Source of the DNA: Bacteroidales bacterium
GTDB taxonomy: Bacteria; Bacteroidota; Bacteroidia; Bacteroidales; UBA7960
Direction: 5' to 3'
DNA: 10,782 bases
Assembly (NCBI GenBank): GCA_007122745.1
Contig: SKTA01000216.1
Coordinates: 1 to 10,782 of the forward strand
The first letter of the stretch is position 1; each line of letters opens with the position of its first letter. Under the pieces are notes generated by a model, which did no database searches, had not been told where the DNA came from, and saw nothing but the letters and a program-made list of their open reading frames with translations. The position numbers and the translations under genes were made by a program. Below are positions 6,201-10,782 of the stretch, one piece after another.

Positions 6201-8645
6201 TCAGGGAAGTATGTCAACGTCAATCCAATAATACATGATGTCATTCGATCTGAATGAATATGGATAATCGCTGTTTATGATTTCCCTTATCCTTCTTTCT
6301 TTATGCTCAATCTGGTTTACATACCTGTGGAATTCATCGTCGGGAAAAATTGCGCGGTCGTGAATGTCTTTCAGTTGTATTTGCTGTAGCATTGTAGACC
6401 GCATGGGAACCCCAAATACCATTGAGGCGGCTTCTTCGAGCGAAACTTCTGCCCAGTAACTTTCGCTTTGAATGCCAATATGTTGATTTAGAAGACCTAT
6501 CCAAGCATCATAAAGCATTTCACGTCTGTCGCTTGTTGAACCCGATGAGATAACCAATCTGCCTACTCTGTGTCCCAATTCGAAGAACTCTCTCCTTTCC
6601 AATAAAAGAACAGGTGTAAAAAGAGGATGGGTGAGCTGCGAATGATACCTGTTGCCATATCCTTCCATTACAAATTGCACATTGGCTGAGTAATAGTTTT
6701 GCAGAACACGTTCATCAATACCCAATCTGACGAGGAAATTATACACTCCGGGTGCAAAAGAGCTGGTATAGGTTCCATCACCTTTACCTGCAATCACGGT
6801 GATGCCGCCTCCCCGTTCAAGCAACTCCCTTGCTCTTTCTATGACATTATCTGTGTATTTATCGATTGACTCAATGGCTAACGTAATTTCCTCTTCAAGG
6901 TAATTCAGATCCAGCTCCTCGCCCCTTTGGGTGGCTATCAAAACCATTGGATGTCCGTTATCTATTCTGCTTATATTCCTGTCTATCTGCACCAGCTCAG
7001 GCCTTTTTTCAATGATATCCCTGCCAAGTATCCTGATCCATTCATAGTACAGGCGATCACTTGTTCTTGACATGATCTCTTTTATCTGATTAGAGAAATC
7101 CTGGTAAGCCGGATGATCACTTTGATGATGCACCTGATAGGCAATGTAATAGCACTTATACTCTGTAAGCAGGTCAATGATCTCATCCATGGAAACGTAT
7201 GACTGGTCTTCACGGTCATGGCTTCCGGCATCTCCTACATGAATAAGGATGTTGGTTTCATCGGGGCTGGTAAATATCCTTCTGAAAGCCTCCCTTAGTC
7301 CATAAAAAACTGACTCGTGGGTGTATCTGTCGTGGTAATCCCGGGCATCTACCTGCCTCAGTAACCTCATAATATGTTCGGAGTTAGAAGTAAGCTGTTG
7401 ATGTTCAATCAGTCGGTCACGCTCCAAATAGTCCCTGTAAACCACATATCCAAACCTGAGGTTTTTATGTTCTGCCCCTGTTGCTTCAAAAACATCTACA
7501 ATTCTTTGGACAGAATTTATTACCGAACGATAATATGGCTGCATGGAGTTGGTTCCGTCAATTGCAAAAACAACATTAATGTTGCGCATGTTGTTGATCA
7601 TTTCATTGAGTTTTCTCCTCACTTCTATGTCTGCATCTTCATCTAACACATAGCCGGTTTCGCCTGTGAGTTCTCCCATTATCATCATTTTATATATATC
7701 GGAATGATAATCGCCAATAACCGGAAATCTTCGCCAATATCCCTGTTTGCGCTCGAAATTACCAGCTGCATCAAAAATGTCGTCATTCCATGCTATATCA
7801 CAATTTGTCGGTATCCTGCCTCTCATGAACCCTTCTGCACACTCACCGGGTGAATCTCCTGGATTTGGACTGAAAACAGAAGTCCTGATATTCTTTGATC
7901 GGCGCTCATTAACAGCATCTGCGGAGTAATTTGGCTCAACAGCCACCCTGTGATCCCATTCCATTACCCTGTTCAGATCAACCCAACCTACTATGCTTCT
8001 CTGGTCAGCATCACTTGACGGTTTCTGGCGGAAAAAGGGTTCCCTGCCCAACAGCACACTCTCTCCATCAAGGGAATATTGGTAAATGTAAAAAATTTCG
8101 AACAACCTTGCTTCATAGTCAGTAGCATGACGAAGGTCGGGATCTTTAAAGGCTTGTATTCTCCTGTAATCCCTCATGCGTGCTTCCAATGCTTTTGTGG
8201 TGTTTAATATCATGCCCTTAAGCTGTATGTTGGTTTCCGGATTTACCATCGCTGATCGCCAAAGTAAAACATCATTCTTGTGAACCCATCCAATATCTTC
8301 GGCTGAGTCACTGATCCGGAAATCTGTCCTTCTGTCGTCCCTTACTAATCTCAGGTAAAGACCTTCTTCAGCAGTTACAAAATATCTTTCACCAAACCGA
8401 AGTTGCTTTTTTTGCTCTGAACCGGCAGGAGTGGTGGTAGTAATGGCATTCTCATTGATGGCCATTACATACCAAATGTTGTCACTTCTCTCGCTATCAG
8501 AAACTGACCTGACGTCCATGTTTTGATATGGTTTATCATATTTCAGCGGCCGCGTTAAAATCCTGTCGCTGGCAAGACAGGGTAACGTTATGTTTATCAA
8601 AAAAAACAATAAAAAAATGCGCAGCAGTAAACTTGTTTTGTCCAT
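6201..8645 (-). CDS. Secreted/periplasmic vWA-domain protein with SH3-like segments, resembling TssR of Bacteroidota T6SS
   Basis: An 814-residue protein with a signal peptide at 1-26 (LLLRIFLLFFLINITLPCLA, then SDR). Residues about 56-130 form an SH3-like unit ending in GWVHKNDVLLW, and about 186-240 contain a second such ending, GWVDLNRVMEWDHRVAVEPN. A vWA domain spans about 356-545: the MIDAS motif is D363-G-T365-N-S367, a candidate second-loop Thr is T442, and the later Asp is D472 in HVGDAGSH. A further 270 residues of mixed alpha/beta follow. Signal peptide, SH3-like repeats, vWA and length together match my recollection of TssR, part of the Bacteroidota-specific T6SS membrane complex (TssNQOPR), although no other Tss component is visible here. 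The vWA/PpkA-like metal-binding fold is secure; the TssR link is recognition by pattern only. ATG at 8645 is 10 nt downstream of the preceding stop; the stop is TGA. An alternative is a different periplasmic vWA scaffold. Confidence 0.7.
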   Translation of the reverse strand: MDKTSLLLRIFLLFFLINITLPCLASDRILTRPLKYDKPYQNMDVRSVSDSERSDNIWYVMAINENAITTTTPAGSEQKKQLRFGERYFVTAEEGLYLRLVRDDRRTDFRISDSAEDIGWVHKNDVLLWRSAMVNPETNIQLKGMILNTTKALEARMRDYRRIQAFKDPDLRHATDYEARLFEIFYIYQYSLDGESVLLGREPFFRQKPSSDADQRSIVGWVDLNRVMEWDHRVAVEPNYSADAVNERRSKNIRTSVFSPNPGDSPGECAEGFMRGRIPTNCDIAWNDDIFDAAGNFERKQGYWRRFPVIGDYHSDIYKMMIMGELTGETGYVLDEDADIEVRRKLNEMINNMRNINVVFAIDGTNSMQPYYRSVINSVQRIVDVFEATGAEHKNLRFGYVVYRDYLERDRLIEHQQLTSNSEHIMRLLRQVDARDYHDRYTHESVFYGLREAFRRIFTSPDETNILIHVGDAGSHDREDQSYVSMDEIIDLLTEYKCYYIAYQVHHQSDHPAYQDFSNQIKEIMSRTSDRLYYEWIRILGRDIIEKRPELVQIDRNISRIDNGHPMVLIATQRGEELDLNYLEEEITLAIESIDKYTDNVIERARELLERGGGITVIAGKGDGTYTSSFAPGVYNFLVRLGIDERVLQNYYSANVQFVMEGYGNRYHSQLTHPLFTPVLLLERREFFELGHRVGRLVISSGSTSDRREMLYDAWIGLLNQHIGIQSESYWAEVSLEEAASMVFGVPMRSTMLQQIQLKDIHDRAIFPDDEFHRYVNQIEHKERRIREIINSDYPYSFRSNDIMYYWIDVDILP

Positions 8646-8655
8646 GGCGTATAAG

Positions 8656-9597
8656 TTATTTGTTTATAGATATGTTGTGATATTGATACCCCTTGTTTTT
8701 GTTGGCTATGTCAAAATCTGTGTAAATATAAACCTCCCTTGAGCCAAAACCATTATCAGGAAACCTTTCCTCAAGCAATGGTGTTAAAAAGCGACGATTT
8801 AAATGATAATAGCTTATTTCACTGATGAAAAAATAAACATGGAAATTTATGTCCTCCCGTTTATCCGGCAAATGTGTATGAAATGCCGATTGAACCCTTC
8901 TTAACTCTTCGTGTGCATCTGGCGCTTGCGTAATGGAAGTAAACAAGATGTTGTACAAACGGGAAATATCGTCAGGGTTGTTTATTATTAAAGGTTGTGC
9001 AGGGCCATAATAGTACACAAGAAATGGGTTGCCCTTATGGGCAAGGGAATCAAGCAGATTTCGTAAAAAACCCAGGTTCTCAATGCCTCCGCTGTTTTCA
9101 ACATAAAAAAAATAATGATCAGTTAATTCCCTCAACGGATCCAAAGGTTGCAATGAATAATGGGATTGCTGCCCCGGCATGAATGTGAGGATGATTTCTT
9201 CAGTTGAATGTATCGTTATATTTGAGTTTTTTCTAACCAGCAAGGTGGTAAATGACGGGTTTAACAGAACCAGACTCATCTTATTGTCGATGCTGAAGTT
9301 GGCCTGATAGTATGTCAGGGCTTTATTCACATACTCTGGTTTTGTCGTTATCTGGTCTGTCAAAACATTATCAATAAATACTTCCAGATCAAAGAAGCCC
9401 TCAAAGGGTCCTTGCTGATAATTTTCGTTTTTGATAAAACTCACCGACCATGGTCCGGTTTCATTTTTGCCAACGACTTGTAAAGTGTCTGGCTCTTTTA
9501 TGCCGGCTAAATTAGCTGAATTACAATCATTACCCGTAGCCCATGCCAGGAAAAGCAAAACTGTTTGAAATAAAGAAAAAAACCTGTTTACTGTCAT
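8656..9597 (-). CDS. Secreted protein of unknown family, possible degenerate vWA-like C-terminal domain
   Basis: A 313-residue protein. Residues 1-20 form a signal peptide (basic start, hydrophobic FFSLFQTVLLFLAWA), with a plausible signal peptidase I site after AWA at residue 20. The nearby Cys25 sits in GNDC and does not make a lipobox, so I do not call a lipoprotein. Residues about 45-145 are rich in beta strands. Residues about 160-300 read as alternating strand and helix (HYFFYVENSG, a helix, NPFLVYYYG, helices, then NFHVYFFISE and EVYIYTDFDI), the order expected of a Rossmann-like or vWA fold, but no DxSxS metal site is present. ATG at 9597 lies 2 nt after the barrel gene's stop, and the stop is 10 nt before the vWA gene, so it belongs to a tight three-gene envelope operon. 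A partner or scaffold for the neighbouring vWA protein is a guess. Family not recognised. Confidence 0.75.
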   Translation of the reverse strand: MTVNRFFSLFQTVLLFLAWATGNDCNSANLAGIKEPDTLQVVGKNETGPWSVSFIKNENYQQGPFEGFFDLEVFIDNVLTDQITTKPEYVNKALTYYQANFSIDNKMSLVLLNPSFTTLLVRKNSNITIHSTEEIILTFMPGQQSHYSLQPLDPLRELTDHYFFYVENSGGIENLGFLRNLLDSLAHKGNPFLVYYYGPAQPLIINNPDDISRLYNILFTSITQAPDAHEELRRVQSAFHTHLPDKREDINFHVYFFISEISYYHLNRRFLTPLLEERFPDNGFGSREVYIYTDFDIANKNKGYQYHNISINK

Positions 9598-9599
9598 TG

Positions 9600-10782
9600 T
9601 TAAAAATTATATAAAAGTGATATGCCCGCACTTAAATTCCCAATCATGAATCTCTGGTAACCGAGACTTTGTTGATAAGCGTGAGCATTATCCTGGAGTG
9701 GCTCATAATGATCCTGACTTCCTCCAAACAGCAGCATGGTATATGCCACTACCGGTTGTAGCCAAAGATTTTTATATGTTGCAACATTAAGTGCAACCTG
9801 CATGTCAAATGATAATAAAAAAGGTTGTTGAATTTCACTCCTCACGACGGTTTCACCAGCCGTTACCCACGTGTCTGGAGTATTCTCCGAATTATGACCA
9901 TTGGTCCAACCAGGATCTGCTTCAGTAAATATCAATTGTTGCTGAATGCGACTGGTAAATGAAGTTGTGTTCGAAAAATAATAAGCAACCTTTGTTGTGA
10001 GGTCAATACCCTTTAACCTTGACTTCTGAAGGTTAAACCTGTTGGTGAAAAATATGGGAATTGCAACTGATTGATGTGTGTATGAGTCAAAAACCCCTTT
10101 TGAGGAAATGTAAAGGTCAAAAGTGTCTGATTGCTGATTAGTTAATGAATGAAATTTTTGGTGAATCTCTTTCGTGTCAATTTCAATGTTATTTAAATTA
10201 TATTCAATGCCGGATCCCAGATAGAGGGAATAATGCTTCTTGTTTAAAATGTTATATGCAAAATGAATGTATGAGCTTGTTCCGGGGCTTACTTTTCGAC
10301 TCTGGCCGATTGTTTCGAAATCAAAGCCCGAACTTAGCAAATGAAAATAATTTACAGGCAAATGGTATTGGCTGCCCAAACGGATCCAGGAGGGCAGGAA
10401 TGATGAAGGTTGTTTTTCAATAAAAAGGTGTTTTGTTGAGAAATACGCAACCCATTCTTCAGTGCTTCGTTTGTTGGCGTCTGGAAAAGTGTGACCCCTG
10501 GGTGCATTTATGGCAATCAATGCATCATGGGGTAAGAGACTGATTCGCACAAACCCTGTTTCATCAGCATGTCGCTTTCGGGTGATTTTCTGCTCGCCAT
10601 GCTCTGAATAATACGCGAAACTAATGGCTATGTCGCTTACAGGTTCATTGTTTTCATCCACTATCATGAAATCCAAAACGAACGACTCTGGTTTGAACTC
10701 CTCAATGCGAACAATTTTGTACTCATCCCTTGATTTGTTGATTTGAATAATGATGTTTAAATGCAGATCAAAAGCAGCAACC
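9600..10782 (-). CDS. Outer-membrane beta-barrel protein with N-terminal beta-sandwich-like domain, 5'-truncated by window edge
   Basis: The reading frame stays open to the right edge, so the true start lies outside the window. The first in-frame start-like codon, TTG at 10676, falls inside a continuous beta-strand-like stretch (about 35 upstream codons read without a stop) and is not a believable start. The visible N-terminal part (VLDFMIVDENNEPVSDI, then DETGFVRISL) resembles the carboxypeptidase-regulatory/PEGA-like beta-sandwich domains common in Bacteroidota surface proteins. The rest alternates hydrophobic and polar residues with many aromatics (for example NLWLQPVVAYTMLLFGG) and ends in SLLYNF; a terminal Phe is the usual signal of a barrel inserted by the BAM machinery. 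The stop is followed after 2 nt by the next gene, so the two are co-transcribed. I do not recognise the family or any transported substrate. Barrel class is an inference from pattern, fairly secure; function unknown. Confidence 0.75.
   Translation of the reverse strand, partial: VAAFDLHLNIIIQINKSRDEYKIVRIEEFKPESFVLDFMIVDENNEPVSDIAISFAYYSEHGEQKITRKRHADETGFVRISLLPHDALIAINAPRGHTFPDANKRSTEEWVAYFSTKHLFIEKQPSSFLPSWIRLGSQYHLPVNYFHLLSSGFDFETIGQSRKVSPGTSSYIHFAYNILNKKHYSLYLGSGIEYNLNNIEIDTKEIHQKFHSLTNQQSDTFDLYISSKGVFDSYTHQSVAIPIFFTNRFNLQKSRLKGIDLTTKVAYYFSNTTSFTSRIQQQLIFTEADPGWTNGHNSENTPDTWVTAGETVVRSEIQQPFLLSFDMQVALNVATYKNLWLQPVVAYTMLLFGGSQDHYEPLQDNAHAYQQSLGYQRFMIGNLSAGISLLYNF

Noticed and set aside
8570..8645. 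Lipoprotein assignment for the vWA protein from Cys23
   Set aside because: The context is TLPC with Pro at -1, not a lipobox; a signal peptidase I cut after CLA fits better. The same holds for GNDC in the 313-residue protein.
10674..10676. TTG as start of the barrel gene
   Set aside because: The frame continues open through about 35 more codons to the window edge and the start would cut into a beta-strand-like domain.

Overview
The window looks like an accessory region from a Bacteroidota genome. This is inferred from moderate AT content, absence of Shine-Dalgarno sequences at every visible start, an outer-membrane barrel ending in a terminal Phe, a secreted von Willebrand A (vWA) protein of the type associated with Bacteroidota envelope complexes, and a giant nSTAND/WD40 protein. 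No rRNA, tRNA, integrase, transposase or CRISPR array is visible.

Layout: positions 1-857 have no convincing gene. They hold a diverged tandem repeat (about 20-200), a hairpin-rich segment (292-488) and a compact element bounded by a 12-bp inverted repeat (660-762). From 858 to the right edge there are five genes, all on the minus strand. In transcription order (right to left) they are: (1) a 5'-truncated outer-membrane beta-barrel protein with an N-terminal beta-sandwich-like domain (9600-10782+); (2) a secreted 313-residue protein of unrecognised family with a possible degenerate vWA-like C-terminal half (8656-9597); (3) an 814-residue secreted protein with two SH3-like segments and a vWA domain carrying an intact MIDAS motif, resembling TssR of the Bacteroidota type VI secretion system (6201-8645); then, after a 125-nt gap, (4) a 367-residue protein with an RNxxxH motif suggesting a HEPN-like domain (4972-6075); and (5) a 1381-residue STAND NTPase with a membrane segment, 14 WD40 blades and a TPR-like tail (858-5003), whose start lies inside gene 4.

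Genes 1-3 are packed with 2- and 10-nt gaps and are all exported, so they probably form one envelope module. Genes 4 and 5 overlap by 32 bp and look like a translationally coupled effector/NTPase pair, as in STAND-based conflict or signalling systems. Whether the two modules work together (envelope sensing feeding a cytoplasmic HEPN effector) or merely lie side by side, for example a defence cassette at the edge of a secretion locus, cannot be decided from this window. The HEPN, TssR and vWA-like assignments rest on motif recognition only.
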